Below are positions 1 through 11,200 of a stretch of 64,000 nt of DNA, one piece after another. The position numbers were made by a program, and so were the translations under genes. Each line of letters opens with the position of its first letter. The first letter of the stretch is position 1. The stretch lies in assembly GCA_047967505.1 (NCBI GenBank), contig CM106539.1; one strand, given 5' to 3'. Under the pieces are notes generated by a model. That model saw only the letters and a list, made by a program, of their open reading frames with translations. It did no database searches and had not been told where the DNA came from. This DNA is from Dipteris shenzhenensis (lineage: Eukaryota; Polypodiophyta; Polypodiopsida; Gleicheniales).

Positions 1-22
1 AAATCAGTCAAGAAAGAAGCTA

Positions 23-910
23 TTGAGCTTGATGACTGATGGTGATGCAAAGTTTACCTCTCCTAGATTTCAGCATCTATGTGATACACTTGGTATCAAG
101 AGGGTGTTGATCACTCCTCATCTTTCTGCTCACGATGCCTTGGCAGAAGGCATAAATCGGATTCTATTGGACAGGATTGGTAGCATGCTACGATATGCGA
201 GTCTTACCGAATGCTATTGGGTTGAGGCATGTAAGACAACGACATACTTGCTTAACAGGTCACCCAGGAGATCTCTGGATGGTAGAGTGCCATTTGACTT
301 CTTGACAGGCAGGGCACCATGTTATGAGCATTTACGTGTGTTTGGTTGCGAGGCTTATGCTCATGGTTCCCAATCGAGGAGGTGTATCTTCCTTGGATAC
401 AATGACTCCAGTAGGGACTACACGTTATGGGATTCTTCAACTAGAGAGTTGATACGCAGCCATAATGTCTATTTTAGAGAGGATGCTATGTCTAGACAGC
501 CCAGGACTGTGGATAGCAGGAGAGTGGTGTTCCAGGAGGGTGTAAAAGCACTGATACCTCCGAATTCTTTGCAGGGGCAGCCCATATTCCTTGGACTGGG
601 AGGTTTTTCCCATGGTGAACAGGTTATAAAGTTGGGACAGCCACGATTACTTTCTGATTTTGGTCAGAGACGGTCAGATGTCTCGAGTATTCCACAAGTT
701 TATACTCCTATGGAGATTGTTGATGCATCTTCTATGGACAGTTACAGTTTACTCCCAGGATGCGGAGTGCCTCTTGCAGATGAGGATGAGGCTATGCATG
801 GTGAGGAGGATACCTTGGTTAATGATGCCCGATATGATCCATTGGCTGGTTATGCCAGGACAGATGTGGTTTCTACAGTTATTGACTCGGGTCATATTGC
901 GCATGGGTAG
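23..910 (+). pseudogene. Copia integrase core fragment
   Basis: This 295-codon open stretch carries the second part of a copia integrase, which would insert the cDNA copy into nuclear DNA. Visible marks are the TDGDAKF segment around the second catalytic Asp, the degraded equivalent of the QNGVAER motif (HDALAEGINR, Glu kept) near residue 37, YLLNRSP near residue 74, and the HLRVFGCEAYAH motif near residue 103. The start codon is simply the first Met in an internal part of the polyprotein, not a real gene start. The C-terminal half is an acidic linker. The frame ends where RT should begin. Confidence 0.7.
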
Positions 911-916
911 GAATCA

Positions 917-1619
917 TTGATATGTTTGCTTCGTAAGTGCCTCCATGGCCAGAAGCAATCCCCTCGAGCTTGGCTTCGTAGGTTTGATACCGTTATGAGA
1001 GCTCAAGATGTGATGTGCAATGAGACAAGTTATGGTCTCGGTATTCAGGAGGTTGCTATCCTTCTGAGGTTACTTGCCATATGGTTCCTTATGGATAGGG
1101 ATGCTTGCAGTGGGAGCTGCATGGTCTTGATGATGTTTGTCAGATACTTGGTTGTTTCAATATGGAGAGGGGGAAGTTATGAGTACTCCATTGCCTGTAT
1201 TGGCTCCATACTTGAAACACAGCAGGTTTGACGATCACAGATCAGTTGAGCAGCAAGTTATGGTTGATATGGCAACCATAGTACTTCATGCATCCATGAC
1301 TGTGTTGAGACTTGATTCTCACATGTTTGCCATTGGGGCTACACTTCCTGTTCTTGCTTCCATTGCAGTGGGAGTTGGTAGCATGATTATGGCAGATTTT
1401 GACAATAGGGAAGCGGTTGTGGACATCAGGTCCTTATGCTTCCAAGAGCAACATGCAGGTGATGCACGTTGGATAGACCAGCAGAGGTCTATTGTAGGTT
1501 ATGTGCTTATGGTCACAGGTGGTACAGAGACATTTTCTCTGCACGGTGACAGTTCGAGTGCTATGGACTTAGCACAAGAGCATGTGGTGGTGAGAGTTCA
1601 CTCTCCCAGTGAGATCTGA
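917..1619 (+). pseudogene. Copia RT/RNase H remnant
   Basis: Two overlapping frames carry eroded pol. The first begins with LLRKCLHGQKQSPRAWLRRF, which matches the LYGLKQSPRAWY motif in the second half of copia RT. The second frame (1137-1619) ends with sequence resembling the start of copia RNase H: the RSIVGYVLMVTGG segment corresponds to RSTTGYVFTLGGG of intact elements. No YVDD box is present. At least one frameshift and a large deletion are needed to explain the layout, so this is a dead fragment. Confidence 0.55.
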
Positions 1620-1831
1620 CATGAGATCTTGGTTGATAGGCATCTAAGCTTGTCATTTTCTATCCTGCAGACCTGATGTCTGCTAGCAGCTTATCCTCTA
1701 TGCACTTTGCACATTGTAAAGTGCTGATGGGCATAGGATGACGGTCTGGTCATCTTGTTTTTCAGCCTATGGCTGATTGTATTATATGTGTACTATACTC
1801 CCTTAAAGGCACACTGCCTTTAAGTGGGAGG

Positions 1832-1984
1832 TGGTTGGGGTAAAGGGCAGTGTGCCCACCCACTGTATAGTGCCCATGTATACTCATATATATATATGAA
1901 AGAGGAATAAGCTGGAGTAGCTTATGCTCCACCACTTTTCGTGTCTCCTCTTATCCCTTCCTGAGTGCTCCCTCTTCCCCCACA
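1832..1984 (+). repeat. Putative 3' LTR of the copia remnant
   Basis: A purine tract (AAGTGGGAGG) at 1822-1831 is followed by TGGTTGGGG, the usual polypurine-tract to LTR junction of copia elements. A plausible end is CCCCCACA at 1984, giving about 153 bp. There is no second LTR in the window to confirm the boundaries, so the end is a guess. Confidence 0.35.
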
Positions 1985-2262
1985 CTTCTACTAATAAAAC
2001 ATGCCAACCTATAGACCACTTCTCCTAATAAAAAGCAAAGTGAACACGTTGATGAGCAATCAACATTATCAACCTATGGAAGATGACTTGAGAAAAGCAT
2101 GTGAAGCTTGTAGGTAGTGCACTTTCTCAAGAAAGGGATCAAGTGGCTTTAAGAAGCCAACACATAATGGTGGTACCAAATTCACCCAACATCACATCCT
2201 CAAAATTACTCTCTCCTCATTCCTAGCAATGCATTACTAATAACAAAAGCTTAGAAGCAGAA

Positions 2263-2392
2263 TTTTTCTAGTTGTCCATAATGCGTGAGGTAGCATGCAA
2301 CTACTTGGTCATCCTACCCTCTGTGGATTTTTCTAGTTGTCGATAATGCATGAGGTAGCATGCAACTACGTGCTCATCCTGAGATGGTCACA
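2263..2392. repeat. 65-bp tandem duplication
   Basis: Two adjacent copies of a 65-bp unit (2263-2327 and 2328-2392), each starting TTTTTCTAGTTGTC and containing GAGGTAGCATGCAACTAC. They differ at a few positions, mainly near the ends. Confidence 0.85.
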
Positions 2393-2913
2393 GAGTGGGT
2401 GGGTGCCACCTAGTACTAGACAATGAAAAGGGAATGGAGCAAATTTCCATTCACCCAACCCACTTGAAGTCATAGGTAGTCTACAAATCAAGGATGAAGC
2501 AAGCTCACCTTATTATCTTTTCCTTTAGATTACTAAGAAATTTTCCATATGCTCGTTTGCATCATTTATTGAAAGACTTGAAGATTGACATTTACTCGTA
2601 AAGCTATAACTTTACTACTAATATATAGATCTAGAGTGAGGTCATTGTATGAATTCCTTGCAATAGAGAGAGTGATTTAGCAAAAAGAGTAGCCATTTAG
2701 ACTAAGCTACTTCTAAAGAAGCATGACTAGCATAACAAGAAGGTCTATGCTTGGACCCAATACCATATTTTAGATTCTCAAAGTCATGCCAATGGGACTT
2801 GACCTAGGTGGCTGTTCGACTATATGCTTTTGGGCATGAACTGCAAGATTTGTGCACACACGTGTGTTTGTGAGCACACATAATAGCACATTCATCTTTG
2901 ACACTTGGGAGGG

Positions 2914-2987
2914 GCAAGAATTGGTGGTGTTAATATCTTGCAATCTTTGAGCAAGAGTTGAAGGTGTTAATATCTTGCGATCTTTGA
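2914..2987. repeat. 37-bp tandem duplication
   Basis: Two copies of a 37-bp unit (2914-2950 and 2951-2987) sharing GGTGTTAATATCTTGC and ATCTTTGA, with about four differences. Confidence 0.85.
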
Positions 2988-4123
2988 GCTCCTATGGTTT
3001 GCACCCTGAGAACTTTCAACCTAGAATACCAACATAGGTCTCCTTTACCTTTTGATGTCCCTCTCTAGCTGCACCTCACTCCTTTTGACTATATGTATGC
3101 CTCATGCTAGCCATCCTCTAGATTGACTTCCTAACCTTTGCTTGCTGGACTTACAGATAAATTAATTGATCCAACTGTACACGCTAAAGCTATCCATACA
3201 TGCTCTATGCTGGTACGACTTTCCATCGTGGAGCTACTCTCCTATGGCCACACTCCTTGACTTACCTTAGTCTTAGGTTCTTGCTTCTCCAAGCATCTAT
3301 GTTGCACTTGTCACCAATTCTACATGCACAATTGAGAGTTCTCCTTCTCGACGTAAAAGACCATAAAACTGTCCCATTTGAATGATGCTAGCTATAAAAG
3401 TTTATGTCATATCCTTGGACATTCTTGAACATCCTCCAGTGACTGACCTAGCCCATTAACATCAATTAAACCAAATGAGCTCATCTTGCTTTTGTGTCTC
3501 CATTTGCATTTGATAACCTTCTTTTCTTCTAATTCATCTTCAAGTATCCAAATCAGCTAAAGCTTGATTAATGCACAAAATTTCTCATTCATGGCTGAAG
3601 CTTCTTTAAAGGATGTCTCGATTCATCACTCATCAAAAATTTTGCCATAGATGCAACCTCTGTTATGTAGGTCCATCCTTTCATGTTCTCTTGGCTCTTG
3701 TGGATCTTGACTCCAAAATATTAAGCGTCCTGGCTTCTCACTGGTCCTCTTCTTGCTGCATTAAATTATTTTCCCCCAAAATTTTAGCCTTTTAATGTTT
3801 CTATTTTGTTGCTTTGAAAAGTAATGTAGACTCTCATTGGCTTTGGAACAATAAGATAAAGTAAAAATTACAGGAAATTTCTTAAAATCAATGATTACTC
3901 AATGCGTAGAGAAGCTTCCTGGGAAAAATATTTCCAAGAAGAAAGGCATCAGAGCTTCAAGCTTTTTCACTGCTCACTTGGATATTCACGTAAGAATACT
4001 TAACAATAAAAGCACAAATTTGTAGTGACATTGAAATATAAGTGCCACAAAGCAAGCAATGTTAGAGGATGCAAAAAGGGATTTGATACATATATCTCTA
4101 CAAAGCTGGCTTTGTTGATGCCC

Positions 4124-4222
4124 TCAATTTTTGCCATTTAGAAAATTTGAGAAGAACTTGCTTGGGGCTGAGGCCACTTGCTCCACCACATCAAACATTT
4201 CTTTAATGTCAGAATTTGGGTC
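4124..4222 (-). CDS. SET-domain gene, exon 7 (terminal) with stop codon
   Basis: A 99-bp terminal exon after a GGAAGCAG acceptor. It encodes DPNSDIKEMFDVVEQVASAP then SKFFSNFLNGKN and a TGA stop at 4124-4126. The acidic start (DPN.D..E.FD..E) continues naturally from exon 6 (AKGGALK). The intron to exon 6 is 104 bp. Confidence 0.85.
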   Translation of the reverse strand, partial: DPNSDIKEMFDVVEQVASAPSKFFSNFLNGKN

Positions 4223-4326
4223 CTGCTTCCACACATAAATTGATTAGAAACAAAGCCTTGTATCCATTTACAAGACATAAGGGCGTAAAACCAGAAAAAA
4301 AAAAGTTCTAACAAATATTTGGCTAC

Positions 4327-4461
4327 CTTTAAGGCTCCGCCTTTAGCTGGGACACCTCTAATTGGAGCAAGCCGATTCCGGAGAGCAGCCATTGTGCTGT
4401 TCAGAATTTTTTGCTCACATAATCGTAGCTTGGCTGCAAGCTTCTCTTTGGACGAGATATT
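4327..4461 (-). CDS. SET-domain gene, exon 6 of 7
   Basis: A 135-bp exon between TTTACAG and AAG|GTAGCC, encoding 45 residues. It carries KLAAKLRLCEQKILNSTMAA and the motif RLAPIRGVPAKGGALK, matching the C-terminal part of plant LSMT-like SET proteins where the chain is trimmed by R..E..IL helices. Phase 0 at both ends. Confidence 0.85.
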
Positions 4462-4620
4462 CTGTAAACAAGGCAGTTTTAACTCAGAAGTTCATACCCT
4501 GGAACTCTATACATGACTTTCTACAGAAGTTCTAAGAGACCAGATTTCTTGAAAGTTCAACGAATTATGGGAAAGCTAACTTCGCTGTAAGCCCTCTACT
4601 CCATCCTTCCTTTCTTGAAG

Positions 4621-4930
4621 TGGTAATAAGATTTGCATAAACTTCACCATTAAAATAAGATAATCATATGACAAAAAGAGGACAGTAAAATAATGTAATT
4701 AGATTTCACTTGCATTACTGCAAAGTCGCTACCAGCTTAAATCTAATCACTTGCCTTTTTACCTTATTGCCTTCCTTGTTGAGGTGGTAATAAGATTTGC
4801 ATAAACGTCACCATTAAAATAAGATAATCATATGACAAAAAGAGGACAGTAGAATAATGTAATTAGATTTCACTTGCAGTACTGCCATGCCAAAGTCTAA
4901 CCGCTTGCCTTATTACCTTATTACTCAATA
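4621..4930. repeat. ~164-bp tandem duplication in the last-but-one intron, copying a splice donor
   Basis: Two adjacent copies, beginning TGGTAATAAGATTTGCATAA at 4621 and at 4785, are nearly identical for about 105 bp and then more loosely similar. On the minus strand the repeat unit includes the AATAAG|GTAA end of exon 5 and its donor, so a second donor-like AATAAG|GTAAAA sits at 4761-4769 inside the intron. Confidence 0.8.
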
Positions 4931-5021
4931 ACTGGATTTCATCATCCAAACTTTGATCGAAGTTTGACAACTTATTGCGGCATTCAGATAGGAGCAATGT
5001 AAGAATTTCATACTCGTTCGC
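4917..5021 (-). CDS. SET-domain gene, exon 5 of 7
   Basis: A 105-bp exon with a strong CCCTTTTTTGCAG acceptor and an AATAAG|GTAATA donor. It encodes 35 residues in phase 0, starting ANEYEILTLLLSECRNKLSN and ending LLSNK. N-E-(x)n-LL..C+..L..(F/Y)..(S/T)L(D/E)(D/E)(D/E) is the core helical motif of the LSMT substrate-binding domain. The last bases of this exon and its donor are repeated about 160 bp into the downstream intron. Confidence 0.88.
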
Positions 5022-5337
5022 CTGCAAAAAAGGGAAATAATTAGCTATCAAAGAATCTCAGAATGTGTCTTAATATAAACTTACATATTTGATAAACTTG
5101 GGTACTCAATGTTGGAACAATGTCAGTTATGGAGAAATACTTTGCATATTGGATGTGCAAACAAAATGCACTCGTATCCAAGTCCTTTGAGGTCTTCTGC
5201 GATGGTAGTCTCATACAACACCCATTTGCAGAATAAACTAATACTATGTTTCTTTTTTCTTTTCTTTGTTTTGCGAAAATAAGAAGCTATAAGTATGACC
5301 AAAATGCAGAAACCCAAGATAAACTTCTGTGAAAACC

Positions 5338-5840
5338 TCATACAAAATCATGCAAAAAAGAAGACCTGTCGCAACCAATCAAGAGAGTCGTAATTGCACG
5401 AAGGCCCTGTGGCAATATATGTAACAAATAAATCGAGGGCCGCATGAGGGTGTGAATAGTATTGTGCCAAATAATAGAAAGATACTGAGATGCGAAAGTC
5501 CAAGTCCCATCCATAACCTCTATGCATCTGGATCCCCAAATCTGCCACACAGTGATAATCTCCCAAGCTGAATCTAAAAATGCAGAATAAGGCCTAAACA
5601 AAGAAACAGTACTACTTTGTGAGCTAGGTGATGAAATCCATGTGATATAGTAGGTACCTCTCCTTATCCTACCAAGCAAAAGTGCAATGCCTTGCCAAAT
5701 CCTCTAGGCCTCATTGCGACCCCAAATGCAATGCTGAATGTAGTCCCACCATGCTGAAAGAGCCTAAAGAGCATGGAAACTTGTCTCTTCTGGTAAGATC
5801 TCCAGAGTTATCTCCACAAGTGAGCTACTTTCTTTGATCC
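5338..5840 (-). mobile_element. LINE (L1-type) C-terminal remnant
   Basis: Minus-strand frames read FSIAFGVAMRPRGFGKAL and, in another frame, AWEIITVWQIWGSRCIEVMD. The ITVWQIWGxRC pattern resembles the tail of L1-type LINE ORF2 in plants, after the zinc-binding domain. At least one frameshift is needed. It lies in the 32-kb intron in the same orientation as the gene. Boundaries are not defined and the assignment rests on short motifs. Confidence 0.45.
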
Positions 5841-6543
5841 ACATTTGACGACACTCACAACAGGCCAAGTTTCTAGCACCGTCAGTGGGATTCTAGAACA
5901 AGAGCTGGCAATGGATTTGGAAAAGTTGAAAGAGGACCTGGGAATCAGCGACAAAAAGGTTGGAATTGGCCAGAATACATTGTGTCATCATCACAAAGCA
6001 GTTGGAGGCATGAACTGTGTTCAGCAATTATGCAGCACATGACGGAGGAGTTAACAAAGGGTGGTTGCGAGTTATGATCCTTGCATCAATACAGCATCCA
6101 AAATGCTCCACAAGTTTTTCGGTGGACATTGAACAGTAAGATGAACATTCCATTAACATAATCTGTGTTTTAGTTCCTTCTTGACAATGAGCCTTGAAAT
6201 GATTTCTTCAAGCACAAAATTCAAAGGTTCACTCCAATATAAGGCGGAGATGGGAAGCCACACACGAGATGGATACTCATAGATGCCCACAAATCCAACT
6301 TCCACTGTCCCCCTTCCATTGTCCCCGCTCTTAGCAGCAATCATCAGAGCATGCCACAACTCAGAGTAGCCCTCAGTGTTCCTCCTGAGACTTACACTGA
6401 GGGAAATAAACAACCCATCATAGGGCTATAGAAACGCTAAAGAGCCATTACAGACTCTGAAATCCTCACTCCATCGTCCAAGATCTACTATGAGAGCTCC
6501 TCCTCCATGGTTAAAAAGTCACTAATCCGGACCCTGGCAGATT
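5841..6543. other. Unidentified intron sequence
   Basis: A minus-strand open stretch at 6153-6413 (86 codons, containing WHALMIAAKSGDNGRGTVEV) and a plus-strand one at 5845-6042 have no family that I recognise. They could belong to the neighbouring LINE remnant. I do not call a gene. Confidence 0.4.
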
Positions 6544-6557
6544 AGACAACGTGAAGA

Positions 6558-7310
6558 GATAGGCCAGGACGGACGCTGTCAGATTTGCCATGCGGTTGAG
6601 GAGTCACCAAAGCACTGCCTGTGGAGCTGCACTCGCGCCCAGGAAGTGTGGAGGTGGACTTTCGGGATTCTTACTCGCGCAGCACCAGAGCTAGGATTGA
6701 TCACTTGGGGCACGTTCTGTTGGTGCAGCACCGCACCTGGTCTTCATCACTTATTCGAGGCATGACAGCAGGACCCCACTTTCCTTATCACACAGGGGAC
6801 ATGGGGGCCGCTCGAGGGTATCCCGCAGCACCTAGCAGAGGCTGATACAGGAGTTCAGGAGAGGCAGCCAGTCTAGGAGATTATCAGCAGCATAGCAGGG
6901 TGGCACATTTGGACCTCGCGTTGCGCGCAGATCCTCGGTGGCACCTCCTTATCGACTGCCCAGATCATGACTGATATTTGGTGCGAGATTATTCATACCC
7001 TCAGAGGCCAGTGGGACCAGATTCAGGGAGATTCCCGGTCCGGTCAAGAAAAGCGGAGACGCTTCCTTCGGACTTGGAACACTCAGGGCCTCTTCTTCGA
7101 GCAGACCTCGCAGGGCCTTCGGTGGTGCTACTCACCACCCGATGGCTGTTCATTCACACTCGCCTTATCCCGACGTGAGAGAGTGATTTATTGTGTTACC
7201 TTTTAGGGCTGTGTCCGATTTGTGAACGCAGCCCGTCAGCTACAAGCTGACCTTTTGTATCTTGTTCTCGAAGTAATATAATTAGCACTGTTTTTTCGGC
7301 AAAAAAAAAA
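6558..7310 (+). mobile_element. 5'-truncated LINE with poly(A) tail and 14-bp target duplication
   Basis: The insert ends in a run of ten A (7301-7310) and is bounded by the direct repeat AGACAACGTGAAGA, at 6544-6557 and again at 7310-7323 (its first A overlaps the tail). Inside is the zinc-binding end of LINE ORF2. A 753-bp 5' truncation product with a poly(A) tail and a 13-14 bp target-site duplication is the standard result of target-primed reverse transcription. It sits antisense to the host gene. Confidence 0.9.
6577..6765 (+). pseudogene. LINE reverse-transcriptase zinc-binding domain (zf-RVT) fragment
   Basis: This frame reads CQICHAVEESPKHCLWSCTR then AQEVWRW and on to a TGA at 6763. 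The C-x2-C-x(8)-H-C-x(3)-C spacing with E(S/T)..H.LW.C is the zf-RVT domain that follows RT in plant L1 elements. Further conserved-looking sequence continues in other frames to about 7150, so the tail is frameshifted. Confidence 0.75.
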
Positions 7311-7582
7311 GACAACGTGAAGATGGTCAAATATCGTAGTACTTGATGATATGAAAGTGCTACCCCCTCTAACGAGAGCCCAGTCATTGATACTATCAAT
7401 TTTGGCATGGATAGTCCCCTTGAATGAAACTCATCCTCAAACTAGCTATCTCTACGTCTGATTCTCAAAACAAATTCTTCACATGCAGCTGTTAGAGAAA
7501 CTAGGCATGTACCAACTACCAAAACGGGGGGTCTTGATATCAGCTCGGATAAATAGAGAGCTTGCTTGCTACAGCCAACGCC

Positions 7583-7876
7583 CCACAGTGGAAGACTTCT
7601 CCAAGGTCACAGAGATTGCACATTTGCACACCTTTTTCCAGGAATTTCTTGCCCACATCCTGGTCCGCTGCCCACATGGCCACTCTTTGCCTGCAGCATA
7701 CACCTGCTATTTCTAGTTCATTTTCTGGCCACACCTTCCTTCTTTTCTCTCAGTTCAGTCCCTGTGATATTCTCCACTTCTGCTCAAGTAGCCTCTCTCC
7801 AATCCCTTCCCATGCTTCCCCCTGTCCTCCTCATATGGGGGTTCACAAGTGGGAAGGTTACCCCTAGATCCCAACA
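7583..7876 (-). repeat. Element D 3' LTR
   Basis: On the minus strand it begins TGTTGGGATCTAGGGG just after the purine tract and ends near CTTCCACTGTG. It matches the two ends of the longer 5' LTR but lacks most of that LTR's middle. Confidence 0.45.
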
Positions 7877-7887
7877 CCCCTCTTACT
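7877..7887 (-). other. Element D polypurine tract
   Basis: Minus-strand AGTAAGAGGGG lies directly upstream of TGTTGG, the expected place for the plus-strand primer. Confidence 0.45.
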
Positions 7888-8410
7888 GAAATATTCATTC
7901 ATCAATGCAGATGCTCCATCAGGTCCCTCAAAAGGTTCTCTGGAATCAATGACATCCTCAATCTTTGGTCCTTGTAAATGTGGCTCCTGCTCCTTCAGGC
8001 CTAGCTCCGTACAGGGAAGCCACCCTGGTACAGTGGTATCTTCCATGCAGGACCAACGATACATGTATGGCACTGTGAATCGCAGTCACAAACATGCCAG
8101 CCCCACCAAGCACTCTAGTACCTCCAATAGGTTCATCCATGAAGTCATCATCTCATAGACTCTGCAAATGGGAACATCGTCCTCTAATGGCAAATGGCCA
8201 TCTAGCTGCCCTATTCAGAATCTGAGAACATCCTGGATCCTGCCAAGTACCATGCAACCGAGGTCTAATTCAACCCAACAACTAATATGGCTCCATTCAC
8301 AGCCTCATACATGAAACCTTGCACAGCGAGGTCCCTGTCGCTGCTCCACATAGATCCCCAATAGCAGGAATCCTTACAGTTGACATTGGTTCTAATAATT
8401 CCACACCAAG

Positions 8411-8423
8411 GACCCTGATACCA
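8411..8423 (-). other. Element D primer binding site (tRNA-Met)
   Basis: Minus-strand TGGTATCAGGGTC, two changes from the usual TGGTATCAGAGC, lies one base after CCACTACA, the inferred LTR end. Confidence 0.55.
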
Positions 8424-8424
8424 T

Positions 8425-8471
8425 TGTAGTGGAAGACTCTCCAAATTCACACAATTTAACGAAGGTCACAC
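8425..8471 (-). repeat. Element D 5' LTR, end portion
   Basis: The last 47 bp of the 5' LTR, cut off by the gypsy insertion at 8471/8472. The TCTTCCACT near its end matches the 3' LTR. Confidence 0.45.
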
Positions 8472-8935
8472 TGTTACGCTCAAGTCGAGGTAACATTGAC
8501 CTCGGAAGGGTCAGTCGGCAATTTCCTTTAAAGGATCAATGTTTGTATTATATTTGTTTGGGCTTCATGTAAATGATCAAAAAGGAATCAAGGTCAAGGT
8601 CCTAGGTGAGGGTGATATGGCACTAGACTAGGTGGATCTAAGGCTAAAGGGACCTAAATACATTAAATGTGCCTAGGGGCAAATGGTTTCAATGATATCC
8701 CAAGAGAGGGGTAAATGATGCATTAAGGAAGGACCCTAAAATGAAGACATGTAGCGTACTAGATCCATCTAGGGAATTTTGGGGCTCGTTGGGAATAAGC
8801 AAGCTGAAGCTTTCACGTAATCTGATTTTTTTTAAAGGAGCTTGCTACCACCGAGGTTGGCTGGGAGGAAAATGCAAGTGCCTGTGCCCGTGATTCGACG
8901 TAACCAGCTGAGAGCAAATAGATTTTCGCGTTTCA
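8472..8935 (+). repeat. Gypsy 5' LTR
   Basis: Begins TGTTACGCTCAAG and ends CGCGTTTCA; TG..CA termini. It should carry the element's promoter, but I cannot place a TATA box with confidence. Confidence 0.95.
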
Positions 8936-8937
8936 AT

Positions 8938-8949
8938 TGGTATCAGAGC
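8938..8949 (+). other. Gypsy primer binding site (initiator tRNA-Met)
   Basis: TGGTATCAGAGC, two bases after the LTR, is complementary to the 3' end of plant initiator tRNA-Met. Confidence 0.9.
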
Positions 8950-9940
8950 GCAAATTATATCGCGAGAGGTCTGGGACTGACTGGGCGTTTGACAACGGAC
9001 AATACGGAGCCCAAATTCTACACAGATCGTAATTTGGCAGTTCGTCAGTCTGGGTAGCGTTGATGAGCAGCGTACGACGAGAGCTACTGTGTGGTCACAG
9101 AACTAGCTGTCGCAAGATTTGGTAAGGAAGGCGATTCGGCTCTAGGCTGAGGTCATGAAAGTATCCCGGGAGCGGGGCGACCGTCTGAGCGTCGGTATTG
9201 CTACGTGCACGTATTGCTTACAGGTTGCCTTGAGATATCCCGTCACCCGCATGGGTATGTGTTCAACCAACATCTACGAGATCTAAGAGGCTGAGTTCAT
9301 GTAAAGCTGTTGACGAATTGAAGGTGAGGTAGCCAGTAGAGTTACGCACGTTACTGTGAACAGCTAACCAGACAAAGACCACACTAGTATTACGTTTATT
9401 GCGGAGCAATTTTGGAGAGTAGTTAAGCCCAGGTCTTGTGCCTTCGTCGTGAACGTGAGCGTTGAAACGGTGACTTGAAGCGAGATAAAGCATAGCGATC
9501 GTCATAATTTAGAAGGCGGACAGATCTTCTCTTTCAGTTTATGATCAGTAATTAAAGAACGACGTCTTGTCTATTTAAAAGACCATCGTTGATCGCGTTG
9601 AGTATACTGTCGAAAGGGAGTCACAGTTCAGATTCGACAATTTTCAAGCCTACTAGTAACTGGTTGATCTCTTCATGCAGCAAAAATATAACCAAGGAGC
9701 TCTCTATGCCTTCTAAACTTTGTTGGAGTATTTTCTTGTTTATTTGCCTCCGTGTTTGAGTCAATTTGGATTGCAAAAGTTTTTCCTAGTATAGGGAAAA
9801 GTGGTTTTGGTTACAATGTGATATATGCTTTGTTAGATGTAAATTTGGAAGTTGGACTTTCGAATTGTAATCACAGTTTCAAGCGGTGTTTTATTATTAT
9901 TTATTAAAAAAAACACACACACACACACCCATTGACCTAA

Positions 9941-11200
9941 ATGGAAGTAGAAGAAGAAGCTTCTAGGATGGATCCCGTAGAGTCGAGAGTCAGGCCGACC
10001 CCGCAGGTGTCGCGCCCAGCAGGTCATACACTATCTGGCAGAATTGAAAATGTTAGAGGATGCCTTGCAACAGATTTTAGCGCAGCAGTTACAAACAAAT
10101 GTAGGGCAGTCTGAGCTCAAGAAAATGGTGCATAGTATGTCTGCCAGACCATCTCGTGAGGAGAAAGGTAAATCTCCGATGGAATTGGAGTCCAGTGTTC
10201 GTACGGTCGAGCCTAGGAGGGCTAAGGTGCCTAATATTGCCAATTATAGGCCAGAAAAGTATTTTGGTTGGATGTCTGACCGTAGTTCCGATATCATTGA
10301 GACTTGGTTACACAAATGGGACGAGGCATTTGCCATTTGTGAAATAAGGAATGATATGAAGAAAATCCGCGAGGCCACCCATATGTTTAATGAGGCAGCG
10401 GTAGGTAGTGGATAAAACAGCAGAAAGATGGAGTAGCATCCACTACTTGGGAGGGGAGGGGTTTAAAAAGGAATTTAGAAAACACTTCTTACCTCCTGAC
10501 GAAGCATCCCGAGCTTGGGATCAGTATCGAAACCTTCGTCAGAGAAATTTATCAGTGGCGGAATACACTGATAAGTTTACAGAAAGTGTAATGAAGGTTG
10601 ATGAACCCCTACCTAAGTCAATCCAAGTATAAGATTTTATCTTTGGATTGAATGATCGGATAAAGATGGAAGTTTGGGCTAAGTATGCGAACACGCTAGA
10701 TGAAGCAATTGCCATAGCCCTTAACTATGAGGATGCAAAAGAGAACAGACCAAGTGGGTTTGTGCAGGTTGGGACTCAGTATGGGTACCTGAAGAAAACT
10801 GGGTTTAAGAAGAAGTGGATTCGCAAAGGGAGTGCCTCACAGCCTAGTGGTCAAGCCAAGTAGGCGAAACCAGTTGAGACTCCTAAATCAAGTACCACCA
10901 TTGGAATGAAAAGAAAAGTAGCACCAATGGCAGCCCAGGCTTGGTCGAAGTCTTCTTTGAACCCAGAGCAAAGGGAAAAAGCGAGGAGAGAAGGATTGTG
11001 TTTTGGATGCCTTCAACCTCATCAGTGGAAAGATTGTCCACGAAACAAAGATCGCCGGATGGCTAAGATGGTGGTCTCAGAATGCGACGTGGAAATGGAG
11101 AGGAGTCCCAGAGCAGAACAGATGCAGATTCAGCTAGCAGGATCTTCTCAAAGGTCAGTACCTGTTTTGTTATGTGTGTCTGTTGCTAAGTTAGTAACTA
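9941..11200 (+). pseudogene. Gypsy gag (capsid and zinc knuckle)
   Basis: ATG at 9941 starts MEVEEEASRMDPVESRV and continues, with a frameshift near 10040, into MLEDALQQILAQQLQTNVGQ. Capsid-like sequence follows: YFGWMSDRSSDIIETWLHKW, then W.SIHYLGGEGFKKEFRKHF in another frame, and FGLNDRIKMEVW after a stop near 10630. A zinc knuckle C-x2-C-x3-H-x4-C (CFGCLQPHQWKDC) is at about 11011-11049. Several stops and frameshifts make it non-functional. Gag would package the element RNA. Confidence 0.85.

Larger units (their letters stand above)
1..1984 (+). mobile_element. Ty1/copia retrotransposon remnant (3' half)
   Basis: The window opens inside a decayed copia element on the plus strand. Integrase core sequence comes first, followed directly by a fragment of the second half of reverse transcriptase and a badly eroded RNase H, in copia order. 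The first part of the RT, including the catalytic box, is missing, so an internal deletion is inferred. A purine tract and LTR-like sequence follow at 1823-1984. The 5' end lies outside the window. It is one of the most eroded elements here, so probably old. Confidence 0.7.
1985..4123. other. Gene-poor 3' flank of the SET-domain gene
   Basis: I see no supportable coding sequence here; short open frames at 3200-3385 and 3613-3795 have no recognisable motif. The right end should hold the 3' UTR and poly(A) site of the minus-strand SET-domain gene, but I cannot place the site. Two short tandem duplications are annotated separately. Confidence 0.6.

Noticed and set aside
9912-9928. (CA)n run in the gypsy leader
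   Set aside because: Short simple repeat without further structure.
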